A stretch of DNA of 64,000 nt from Sipunculus nudus (lineage: Eukaryota; Annelida; Sipuncula; Golfingiida; Sipunculidae): the NCBI GenBank assembly GCA_026874595.1, contig CM049315.1:6568664-6632663 (forward strand), given 5' to 3'. Of this stretch, positions 35,136 to 45,419 are shown piece after piece. The notes beneath the pieces were generated by a model, which had not been told where the DNA came from, did no database searches, and saw only the letters and a program-made list of their open reading frames with translations. A program made the translations under genes and the position numbers. Within the stretch, counting starts at the first letter, position 1, and the number at the start of each line of letters is the position of its first letter.

Positions 35136-38039
35136 AGTTCCTACAAACATAAATAATTGAAGGGTAGCTTGATGTATGGCATACAGGTAAACCATAAATG
35201 AAAAAATTCGTATCGTTATCCTAAAGCATACATGTAACTGTACTATTTAATATGTTAAGCCTGCTGCCAAATGACGAGTTTGCTAACCTTTGTCTGCGCA
35301 TCAAAGGTTTAAGTGTCCATGGATTTCCTGAATCAACAGGTGTCTTTTGATCCAAAATAAAGAACCTGATTTTCTAGAAAATATCTACAAACATGTGAGA
35401 ATATATGCAAGCCGATTCGTCAAGAATGGCATGGTGATAATAGAACAAACACTTTTTGCACTATGGTAAAGTGTTTCCGTTAACAGCAACACTCTGGCCC
35501 AGTTTAAGTATTTGTAAACAGCACAGCTGACATAATCGGTATACATGTACTTTATGATAATTTGTCTTCATTAAGTTATTCAGGGCAGTTTGGATGCCGT
35601 ACCTGCAGGCTAACACAAACACATTAGTATTAGCAATTGCTAAGGAGAAAAGCCATTTTCCTTTGAAAAGAGTCGGGTCAAAATGGTTCTGTCCTAGATT
35701 CTTCGTGCTTCAGAAATGAAAGCCAGCATTCAGATGAAGACATGTCCATGAACCTTTGTTCTTCTAGATGAATTCCAACATCAGGTTTTAGTCTGTATCA
35801 AAATCATACTTTGGTTATGAGGGTTTTATCCTGTACGAAATGAATAACTTATAGGGACTCTTTTGAAATGCTTTCGCAAGGATTGAATGACTGAACCTTT
35901 GATAAGGACAGTCAAACACGAAGATACTGGTGGACAGAGCCAAGCGGCGAATCTATCTGTAGAGAGAGGGTTTTTTTTCGCGGTTGGAACGTTGTGGCAT
36001 ATAATTCGGCCGAATACCGCAGCAACAAAGATGGCAGTGATAGTATAGCATCCTGATCTATCAAAATCATTATGGACATTATGACATTTATAATGCCAGT
36101 GCATAAGTGCAATTCCCTTATTAATGGGTACAATTCTTGAAGTGTTCAACTGTAATTAATTGGGTTGTATTTCATTTAAGAATGTAAAATCTGATAATGT
36201 AATATACTCTGCAGAACACATGATTCCGACTGAATGCCCTCCTCCTGTTGATTAAATTTAGCCGGTGTGAAATTAAAATAGATATAAAAACCGTTTGCAC
36301 GTGAAATCCCTGACGCTTTGGAATGTTTCATCTTCTACACAATACCAATGACCCTATATGTAAAGTTATAAAACACAATAAATTATTTGCAAAACCATTC
36401 GAAAAACTTGGTTAATTGACTATCTGTTTATGCATACATACATAATGCAACCCCAGTCCACCAATTTTTATCAGTTGGAAAAGGCATTTTAAGATGGAAA
36501 ACTTGGACATCAACCTACTTTCCATCAAGGGAATAAATACCTGCTTTTCACAAAATTGATAAAATACATTCAATTAAAAATCTGAAAAAAAATCACCCAT
36601 TACGACATTTCAAATCCGTGTCTGGCAATCAGTGTCACATGCAAGATGGTCTCAGTTGATATCTGCTGACCTGATGACCACATGGAAACGCTCAGAACAA
36701 ACTACCATTCGCAAGGTTAAGGTCATGAATACATTTCGACAGGCTTTGACATCTGTTCCATAAATGTCCATAAAGCCATTCCTGATATTCCTTATTTAAT
36801 ATTTAAACATATAAACAAAGTTCGAGGTCTATTTAAAGGTCACAATCTCTTTTTAAATGGACTCATAATCACTGACCAATATTTTTTATATTAAAAAAAG
36901 TTAGAGACTTTGGACAAATTGGAATCGGATTAAATACAAATTATAACAGTCTGGAGAGCCAAAGACTCTATCATTTTCAAGAGCATAACCACACTTTATA
37001 ATTACCTAATATGCCAAGAAGCAATCCACATCGGTTATGTTTCTTGAAACCATTACTGATTAATGTGCTCATTTTTTCCAGAAAAATCCATCAGTACGTA
37101 TCACGTCCATCAGTACGTATGTATTGTACTAAAGGTATATCGATGGTGAGGTATTAATGGGTACTTATCTTGTTTTCTAGAGTCAGTGAAATTTGTGCAA
37201 TTTTCGTCAATCTAATCTTCTATTTGCAACCAGTTCGTCATGAAGGTTGTCATAGCTACAAAACAAATTTGGAATTTCCTTAGATTTCTGTCAAGACTTT
37301 AACAACTATCCATAAATATCAGTATAAAAATATATGTATATTTATTCAAGTGTATACATGTATTATTTTCACTTGGCTTTCCCGTGTAATTCTCCACATC
37401 TCAAAATCCTAGCTATGCTCTTGTTTTTATAGTTGAAGTCGATCGGAAGGGGGGGGGGGTGGAGCTTGCTTTATTTGTCCTAAAACACATTTGGATTTTA
37501 GCATATTGAAATAGTGCCAATACACTATAAAATCCAAGCCGTGTATAGCCAACAGTATGGTAACAACAATTATTTTTGTGAAAAGTCATATTAAAAAAGA
37601 ATTTACTAAAATGTCGTTATTGATCAGTCTCATGTAGAAAAAAGGAAACATGGACTGAAATGGAAGAAAAAATTAAAAATTACAAATGGCTCCCAATCTG
37701 GGTGCAACAATGGCAAGACGGGAGGATTCTTCCATTACAATTTAGTCATGACACATTAATGATTGCTGTAGATGGTGTCATACTCGACTGTGGTATGTTT
37801 TGTTGTAAATACTAGTAAGTCATTCTTTGGATTTATATTCAAAATAAGCCATTCGGATGTCGAAATAAATATTGAAACCGCTCCAATGAATGCACAACTT
37901 CATTGGTCAAAACATATATTAAAAGAGGAATTTGTCATAAGAGGGAGACCTTCTTTACTGGTCCGCCATGCCCCATCCCCCCGTCTAATTAGACCAATAA
38001 GAGCGGGTGAACTATGTTTAAAATTTGGAGCTGGAGGCA

Positions 38040-38312
38040 CAACGCTCTCGTTGGTCGGATAACAACTTATTGGTGGTGCGACTCTGAGAATCTTGATATA
38101 CAGAGAAGCGGTAAAACCAAGTAGATCTAGGACGACTGTATAGCCGCTGCGTGAGGAGTGGATTTATAAGAGATGGAGGAAACCTGAGAACCCAGGGAAA
38201 ACAACTGGCCTTGGACGGGCAAATACAACCCACTCTCATTACCATGCCGAGGATCGAACCCTAGTCGCCAGCGTAGAGAGCCGAGCGTTTTATCACTCGG
38301 TTGTCCGACCCA
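38040..38312 (-). mobile_element. tRNA-derived SINE, V-SINE/RUDI-like
   Basis: Reading the minus strand from about 38312, an A-box-like CAACCGAGTGATAAAACGC and a B box GGTTCGATCC (38251-38260 region) form a tRNA-like promoter. The body contains, in plus orientation, GGAGGAAACCTGAGAACCC followed by AGGGAAAAC (about 38174-38201). This resembles the conserved central domain of V-SINEs, and a V-SINE family (RUDI) is known across molluscs. The 3' end near 38040 is uncertain. The 75-codon ORF at 38018-38245 is incidental. Confidence 0.6.
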
Positions 38313-40680
38313 TAAATCAGTCTAACATGGTCTAAATTCATAAGACTTCTGTTATTCCCCTGCAAACGTGCATTTGCGTTCACCTGACTAGTTTCTCTGT
38401 GCCACCATGCATGGAACCACCTTCCAACATGCGACCTCTTGAATAAAAGAAAACTTGCGTGAAGCTTAATATATCAAGTTAGAGTCTGCATCTTTTTGTA
38501 CCTCTAGGCAAATGGACGAAAGATAAACATTACCGGGCATCACTCTTTAACTACAATTTCTTTTGACTATAGCTCGTTGTTAATGACATTTATTAAAAAG
38601 ACAATTAAGGCATTTATTCTTTTTATCCTGCTGAAAAAAAGAAGTTGAACAGATTTTTTTTTTCTTATTCAGATTTCTTCACTCATCAAGTTTACGTTCA
38701 ACAAGTGGGTATTTATTGAAAATTTACCATGCGAACAGGTACTGAAATGGGAAAACTCTAGTTCAGAAATGGATGACATATTATGAAAACACATTAACAA
38801 AAGCGAAAACGAGAAAGCGATTAAAAATAATGAGCAGCAATCAAGATATTGTGAACTATTTAAAAGATTTTAAAACCTTAACATCAAAATGAAGATTACT
38901 CATATTGAAAATGCAATAAAAATGCAATACCATAAATGATGATTATTACATAAATTGTACATTAGATAATAAACTTATCTAAACACAGAGTTAAAGTTTA
39001 GTGGCCCATATACATCCGCGTGTGTTTTTTCATTAATCTGTACTTTTGTAAACAAACCAGCCGCCTCGATGTACATTTCTTTTTCTGTCATGAACTCATA
39101 TTATTATTAAAACATATTGTTTTCAATGTAAAACAATTCGACAATGAATGGTATGTTCAATGGTTGTTTTACACTTGGATTACTTACTCCTGATGCAAGA
39201 AATATCCGCGGATTTGAATTTTGTTTCTCTGTCTGAAAAATATGGATGACCGGTGAAAGCACCAGTGTTTGAATAATGAAAACCACCCCTGACCATAAAT
39301 GTCTGAAGTTAGTTCATTCAGAGCAGCGGCGTAACTAACCTCATTGCCGCCCGGGGCGGTCTTAGAAATTGCCTGCCCTCTTACAAAGCATCACAAAACT
39401 GGTCAACATAGAAACATGTCACGTCAAATTTCCTTGTTATAGGCTTTAAGTTTTAATGGATTAATTCATTAGCAGGGATTCCTTCGTAACACATTAAAGA
39501 GGAGCCATCTCTTTGCTACTGTATATCAAAAGATCTCTCCAATTCCAAACAAGTACATTTCATGTTAAGTGCACAGAAAAGAATAAATTGTAACAGGAAA
39601 AAAAGTATACTGTATGATATACATGTAATGTGGTAACTTTATTTTCATGTAAACTAGATGTATGATGAGCTTAAACTAAACATGGAAAAAAACATCATAT
39701 GGTGATAGCTATTCAATTCTAAACGCATATAAATACCTTGTCACTATATTTTCACCATTTGTTATCGCATATGACAGCAGCAACACCTAATTGAGCTCTG
39801 TGATATGCATGGTATTGCTGCAAGCAAGGCAACTATACTTTAGTTTTAACCCAAAACACGTAATACCATGCATGAGTTATATGTGCATGTTTAATGCACA
39901 GATAAAAAAAATCCATTGTTCGGACTTTTTGTCTTCAATTACAAAGTAAATTTTCAATTTAGAATAAGAGATTACGTTTTTGCACTTTGCGAGGTTTTAT
40001 TTGTGAACCTATTATTTGTTATTCAAAAAAGTATTAATAAATTGAATAAATTTCAAGTAATTATATCATTGAAATAGATATCAGATATAATAACTTGCAA
40101 TGATTTGTCACAACATACAACAATTGTCTGTAGGTAGTGGATCATTAAATAGTTCATAACAGTAAGACAATATATCTTTATTTCAGTTTTGAACTCTTAG
40201 AGTGATACTGATACTTGATACGTATGTTGAATGTGACATAGCTCCCGGGGGATTCATAACCCGGACATTTATAATAGAGTTTTATTTGAAATGCGATCTT
40301 AAAGATAAAATAACTTCTATATAGGTTTTGGCGGAAGATTGATATTATCAATAAGCAAGCAAGCTATTTTAGTGATAAAAATGACCGTGTGGGGGTCATT
40401 CAAGTCCAACTACACTTTTCACATAAATACAAAAAAGAATAACGGGTCTTTTTACGATGATCCCACCTATGCTTCTACTATTCTCTATAACAGACATTCT
40501 AAGGTGTTCTATTGGCAATCAACTATCCTTTTCATTCATTTTAAACAAAAAGTAGTAAAAAGACATAAAAACTTTTCATACATATAGGATGTCTTTCCTT
40601 TTTTCTTCCTGAAAACCTGATTGTTGAAATGAGAAGTGGAGAGAAATAGTATAAGGGTTTGTTCGATTGAATTAATTATT
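38313..40680. other. Unannotated AT-rich sequence
   Basis: No gene is recognised. A patch at about 39320-39375 (GCGGCGTAACTAACCTC and GCCGCCCGGGGCGG) resembles a dispersed-repeat fragment, but its family is unknown to me. Confidence 0.4.
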
Positions 40681-40726
40681 GCATCCGCCAAAACAGAGTT
40701 TTGCGGATACTATGTTTTCAGCTGCA

Positions 40727-40759
<33 letters not shown>

Positions 40760-42148
40760 GTAGGTGTCCGGAGAACTCCTCCGTAACCGCTGGGCGGAAT
40801 TTTACGAAACCCGGGATTATGTTCGGGTCACATGTGAACTGCTGCGCCCCGATTTTGTTTTGACCTCTGTCCTTTCCTCTGCGCTCTGCGTCCGTTTGTG
40901 CGTCTGTTTCCACACATAAACCCACATATCTCGGGAACCGTTTGATCGATCGGGAAAATTTTTTTGCACAAATGTAGCCCTTGGAGAGTTTTATAACATA
41001 CACGAAAAATGGTTGCACCACCTGCAACCATGTTTGCACAGTGTCCATCTGTTCGTCTGCCTTGGGTTAAAATCACTCATATCTCTGCAGTGACTAGACT
41101 AATTCACCTGAAATTCGGCATGCGTAAACATCCTGGATAGCTTTTCTGATTTTATGACAGGTGGCGCCACCTACATTCACGTTTACGCTGCAGACATCCA
41201 AGCTCATATCTCGGGAACCGTTTGACCGATCAGGAAAATTTTTTTGCACAAATGTAGCCCTTGGAGAGCTTTATAACATACACACACAATGGTGGCGCCA
41301 TCTGCAACCATGTTTGCACAGTGTCCATCTGTTCGTCTGCCTTGGGTTAAAATCACTCATATCTCTGCAGTGACTTGACTAATTCACCTGAAATTCGGCA
41401 TGCGTATACATCCTGGATAGCTTTTCTGATTTTATGACAGGTGGCTTCACCTACATTCACGCTTACGCTGCAGACATCCAAGCTCATATCTCGGGAATCG
41501 TTTGACCGATTGGGCCAAAATTTTGCATGTGTATAGATCTCACATAGCTTTTCATCATACGCAAAACTGGTGGCGCCACCTGCAGCCATTTTTGCACAGC
41601 TCCTGTCTGTTTGTCTGCCATGGGATAAAATCACTCATATCTCGGCAGTGGTTTGACATATCTGCCTAAAATTTTGCAGGTTTATACATCCCAGACAGCT
41701 CTCTTGATTTTATGACAGGTGGCGCCACCTGCATTCTAGTTTATGCAGCAGACATCCAAGCTCATATCTTGGGAACCGTTTGACCGATTGGGCCAAAGTT
41801 TTACATGTGTATAGTTCTCACATAGCTCTTTATTATACGCAAAACTGGTGGCGTCACCTGCAACCATTTTTGCTCAGCGTCCATCTGTTTGTCTGCCACG
41901 GGCTAAAATCACTCATATACATGTAGTTGTTTGACTTATCTGCCTTAAATTTGCATATGTATACAACTTGGACGGCTTTCTGGATTTTGTGGTAGGGGGG
42001 CAACCTACATACACAATTTGGCTGCAGACATCCATGCTAATATGCAACACTCTATTTCCCCTTGCCACTCAATCCATGCCTCACTTCACCCGTTCCACTC
42101 TGATTTAGGCGGATACCCGTAGTCGCTTGTCGACTACCCGTATTCTAG
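40681..42148 (+). mobile_element. Non-autonomous Helitron/Helentron-like element with four internal units of about 280 bp
   Basis: The left end carries ATCCGCCAAAACAGAG, part of an 11-bp-stem hairpin (40683-40708). Its inverted counterpart CTCTGATTTAGGCGGATAC lies at 42098-42116. The right end has a 7-bp stem hairpin (GTAGTCG, 42119-42125; CGACTAC, 42131-42137) followed 8 bp later by CTAG and T (42145-42149), the classic rolling-circle terminus. A (GCC)n microsatellite lies near the left end. The interior repeats about every 280 bp (CATATCTCGGGAACCG at 40924, 41205, 41485 and 41763). Subterminal inverted repeats, an internal tandem array and a 3' hairpin match Helentron-associated elements. 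No Rep/helicase is present. The exact 5' boundary is uncertain. Confidence 0.7.
40728..40760. repeat. (GCC)n microsatellite
   Basis: About 11 GCC/CCG units near the left end of the Helitron-like element. It causes poly-Pro and poly-Gly ORFs on the two strands that are not genes. Confidence 0.95.
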
Positions 42149-43292
42149 TTACATAATGCTAGTATTATATGCATTTGTCGCCATTCTAGGGGTTATGTGT
42201 TCCTGTATCACAGCTCAGATCTATATTTCATGACTGACGTGTTAGGTTGGGATGCAGACTGACAAAAAAACTGCATGCCTCTGAACGCTACCTACCGATC
42301 ATCTATTTAGTGATCAGAACCCGGGAAATAGGGTTATAGGGTTAAGGTAAATGTGCACCCCGAACATAAATATTGTCCACATATCTCTGTAAGCAACAAG
42401 TTTGCAAAAGGTTTGCCTGTCTGCTATGGTAACTTGGCTGTCAATTCACATGTACCCCAGGATATATCGAACATCCTGGATATTCTTTTCATTGTGATTG
42501 TGAAAACTGGTCATCCATCTATTCCAAACAAAACAGAATGTTTTGGTTCATAGTAGATTTTACAGAACCATACAAAAATAATTGCTACGATCTAAGAAAC
42601 ATCAAATGATTTCCACGCTTGTATTTTGTTTTCTTATGCTGATTTTCATTCAACTCTCCAAGTTTTGCCTGATTAAAGGGGCGTTCCCACTGTCAAGAAC
42701 TAGATCCCTGATGCGCTACAAATCGGACATTTTTCTGGCTTCTGGGATCTTTGTCGGGGTTCGTGAAGCGCTTCCATGTAATTCGTACCACTATTGGCGT
42801 AGCGTGAGCATTATCCTACAAATTTACGCAAAGTACCAACGCTCAAACATGAAGTACATACGATTCAGTTATGACGTATCACGAAGGTTCTACGTTACAG
42901 CTTAAAAACTTCTACCAAGCGTAACGAAATGAAAACTTTAATAGTGCTGTCTTAATGTATAAACTAGAAATATGCATCCCAGTGGATGCATGCCTCCACC
43001 ATGCTGGGGCCCTTATTGTGGGATAGTCCCTAAGGCCTAACCGGTGTTTGCATCCTTTCACCTCAGAACTAAGAACACCGGTTTCAGAAACGCTTTGCGA
43101 ACATTGAAATCCCGGTGCATTTAGTTTAAAGTTTGAAATAAATGTCTGATGTGCACAAGCTATATTGCAGATAACCACTGGACACCGTCACTTCGAGGTG
43201 CTTGGCGCTCGACGGTGGCCTAAAAAATGGTCAGGCCACACTGCGCGGCCATGAGGCTGGACCTTGTCTGAATTCGCTTATTTTTTGCCTAT
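42149..43292. other. Unannotated spacer between two mobile elements
   Basis: No gene is recognised. It contains a small perfect inverted repeat (ATGCATCC-CAGT-GGATGCAT, 42972-42991). ORFs at 42582-42905 and 42912-43178 show no domain. Confidence 0.4.
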
Positions 43293-43996
43293 TGTTACGG
43301 AACCTAATAACAACAGATCACGTAATTGTGACCAGCACAAATTTTGTTACGGAGATAAAAAAATCAGACTCTGTAACACTAGGCAGCGTAAAATGTCTAG
43401 GGGTATGAATAAAGAGGTCAGTGTTTTTTTTTTGTTAACAAATAATTATAATTTGATCTTAGAACATTCCTAGATTACAATACACTAAATCAATACAATG
43501 ACACAGTATAACAATAAAAAATGTGCAGTACCACAGCGTCCGGATCCTAGGCTTTGATTCTGGATACCACCACTGTCACAGCTCAACAAGTTCTTTAAAA
43601 CCAATAATCCACGTAAATAGTAATAATCCAAAGGCAAAACTGGAGACAGTCCCTATTAAATCTGTATAAAGTCTAAAACTGACAAGAAGGTAACACACTC
43701 AGTGCTCGCTGGTCTTTTCCTTTCTGCCGGCTCTAAACACAGCCCCTAATTTATAGCTTCTGATTCGAAAATTCTATAAATGAAAAATTCCAAAAACAAT
43801 ACAAACGCACATGAACAGAACTGAAACGTCTAGAACAAAAAAGAACGCTGTGGTTCTACACTTTAGACCCCACACGCGAGCCAGCGCCCAACAAGCGAGG
43901 TTCCCATAGCATCGAACTATGCCTGCGCTACACGAATCAGAATGTCAACAGACACCTGTAACTCTCCTGCGCACAATAAAACAGACACCTGTAACA
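43293..43996 (-). mobile_element. LTR of the Gmr1-like family, minus strand, complete
   Basis: On the minus strand it starts TGTTACAGG (43996) and ends CCGTAACA (43293), giving clean inverted LTR termini of about 704 bp. TATAAATTAGGGGCTGTG (about 43745-43762) matches the TATA region of the LTR at 24763. The U3 part differs strongly from the 24486 LTR, while R/U5 words such as GGTGGTATCCAG are shared, so this is a distinct subfamily. A short duplication (ACAGACACCTGTAAC twice, 43948-43996) sits at its start. Confidence 0.8.
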
Positions 43997-44795
43997 CTCC
44001 ACCTCCTGTAAGAAAAAAAAGAAAGTTTTGCAATCACAGTCCCTAAATTTTTACAATATTTCGAAAAACATCTTCTTTGCAACATTTCATAAACATCTCC
44101 TTTACAACATTTCATAAACATCTCGATAAGCAATCAGCAAGTACATTGCCTTCCCTTTTATGTGTCTAATTTCAAGATTATAATCTTGTAAAAACAAACT
44201 CCATCTCAACAATCTTTGATTTTTACACTTCAACTTGTTCATGAACGCGAGGGGATTGTGATCACTGAAGACAATGATAGGCTTGACTGATGAAGTAACA
44301 AATACCTCAAATGTTGCAATGCCAAAAACAAAGCCAAACATTCTTTTTTAATTGTGGAGTAGTTTTCTGGTTTGCATTAAACTTTCTTGAAAAATAACAA
44401 ATTGGATGATATATGCCATCACTGACTTCTTGCAAACAACACAGCACCAGCAGCAGTATCAAAAGCATCTACAGCTAACTTAAAAGGTACAGAAGAGTCT
44501 GGAGCTGCTAAAACTGGTGAACTATGCAGAATTGCTTTCAAATTCTGAAATGTATTTTCGCACTGAACATTCCATGCAAACTTTTGTTTCTTCTTTAACA
44601 ATTTAGTCAGAGGTTCAGCTACAGCAGAAATATTTGGACAGAGTTCAGTTTTCGATAATCTGTGCACAAACGGTAACTTCCATCAGGTTTTGGCACAAGA
44701 ATGCATGGTGAACTCCAGTTACTGTTACTAGGTTCAATAAAATCATTGTCCAGCAAATATTGAACCTCATCTTGTAGATATTTTGCTTTTCTTTA
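43997..44795 (-). pseudogene. RT/RNase H fragment of a Gmr1-like element, minus strand
   Basis: Reading leftward: an RT start at about 44795-44660 (NDFIE, then VPKPDGSYRLCTDYRKLN in broken frame). An internal deletion then jumps to the RT connection (ISAVAEPLTKLLKKKQKF, about 44630-44575). RNase H follows, with VDAFD, SDHNPLAFMNK (about 44245) and LEIRHIKGK (about 44160), broken by frameshifts. The palm with YxDD is deleted. A 25-bp unit (AACATTTCATAAACATCTC) repeats about three times next to the 3' end, as in the 24362 region. The fragment runs into the LTR at 43996. Confidence 0.82.
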
Positions 44796-44796
44796 G

Positions 44797-44979
44797 TGGC
44801 ACTTGTGGCTCCTTTGTCTGGCCATTTAGATATATATAAAAATTATCCGAAAGTTAGTACACACTTCTATTGGCCTAATCTCAGGACTGACGTTGTACAA
44901 TACTGTAAATCATGCCACACATGCAAGATGGTAGGCAAGCTCGATCAGAATCCTCCTAAAGCCCCACCAGAACTTCACT
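44797..44979 (+). pseudogene. Integrase zinc-finger fragment, plus strand, head to head with the RT fragment
   Basis: The frame contains LSGHLDIYKNYPK, then HFYWPNLRTDVVQYCKSCHTC. This is the HHCC region of a Ty3/gypsy integrase and is close to that at about 21895-22015, with the frame intact. It begins within a few bases of where the minus-strand RT fragment ends. The integrase core is missing and sequence passes directly into LTR near 44980. Confidence 0.82.
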
Positions 44980-45408
44980 TTTGGATTACAACAGATTGTT
45001 TTCGGGGTTTCATTGGACTATTATTCTGTGAGAAGATTTACGTGAACTGTTCATTTGGATTATATGTTTTAAAGGACTTGTTGAGCTGTGACAGTGGTGG
45101 TATCCAGAAAAGCCTAGGACCCGGACACTCTGGTACTGTACACTTCATTTATTATACTGTGTAATTGCATTGATTTACTGTTATACTGTTGCTATACTGT
45201 GTAATAGTATTGATTTAATGTATTTTAATGTTAGGGTTGTTTTAAGAATAAATTATAATTATTTGTTAACAAAAAACACTGACCTCTTTATTCATTCCCC
45301 TAGACATTTCACGCTGTCTAGTTTTACAGAATCTGATTTTTATTTATTTCCGTAATATAATTCATGCTCAGCACGACTACGTGATCTGTTGATATTAGGT
45401 TCTTAACA
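44980..45408 (+). mobile_element. 3' part of a Gmr1-like LTR, plus strand
   Basis: From TTTTGGATTACAACAG it matches the second half of the LTR at 24950-25457, including GGTGGTATCCAG, CATTTATTATACTGTGTAAT, the poly-A signal region GAATAAATTATA (about 45247) and ACTACGTGATCTGTTGATAT. It ends TTCTTAACA at 45408 against a CA repeat. The U3 half with the TATA box is absent. The ORFs across it are not genes. Confidence 0.8.
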
Positions 45409-45419
45409 CACACACACAC
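45407..45419. repeat. Short (CA)n run at the LTR edge
   Basis: Six CA units immediately follow the LTR end. Confidence 0.85.

Larger units (their letters stand above)
31023..38039. other. Long unannotated AT-rich region
   Basis: No host gene can be supported over 7 kb; ORFs are all under about 110 codons and unrecognised (for example 35826-36149 minus and 34720-34953 plus). Minor structure: about 2.5 imperfect 50-bp units at 32160-32290 (GACCTAACACCAGT), a perfect hairpin at 34716-34745, a possible transposon end at 35000-35135, and poly-G at about 37449-37459. Confidence 0.45.

Noticed and set aside
31023-37771. Host exons in the 31-38 kb region
   Set aside because: ORFs on both strands were inspected; none contains recognisable domains or a convincing series of splice-flanked segments.
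38245-38312. Functional tRNA gene
   Set aside because: The arms do not form a proper cloverleaf, and a SINE-type body follows the promoter boxes.
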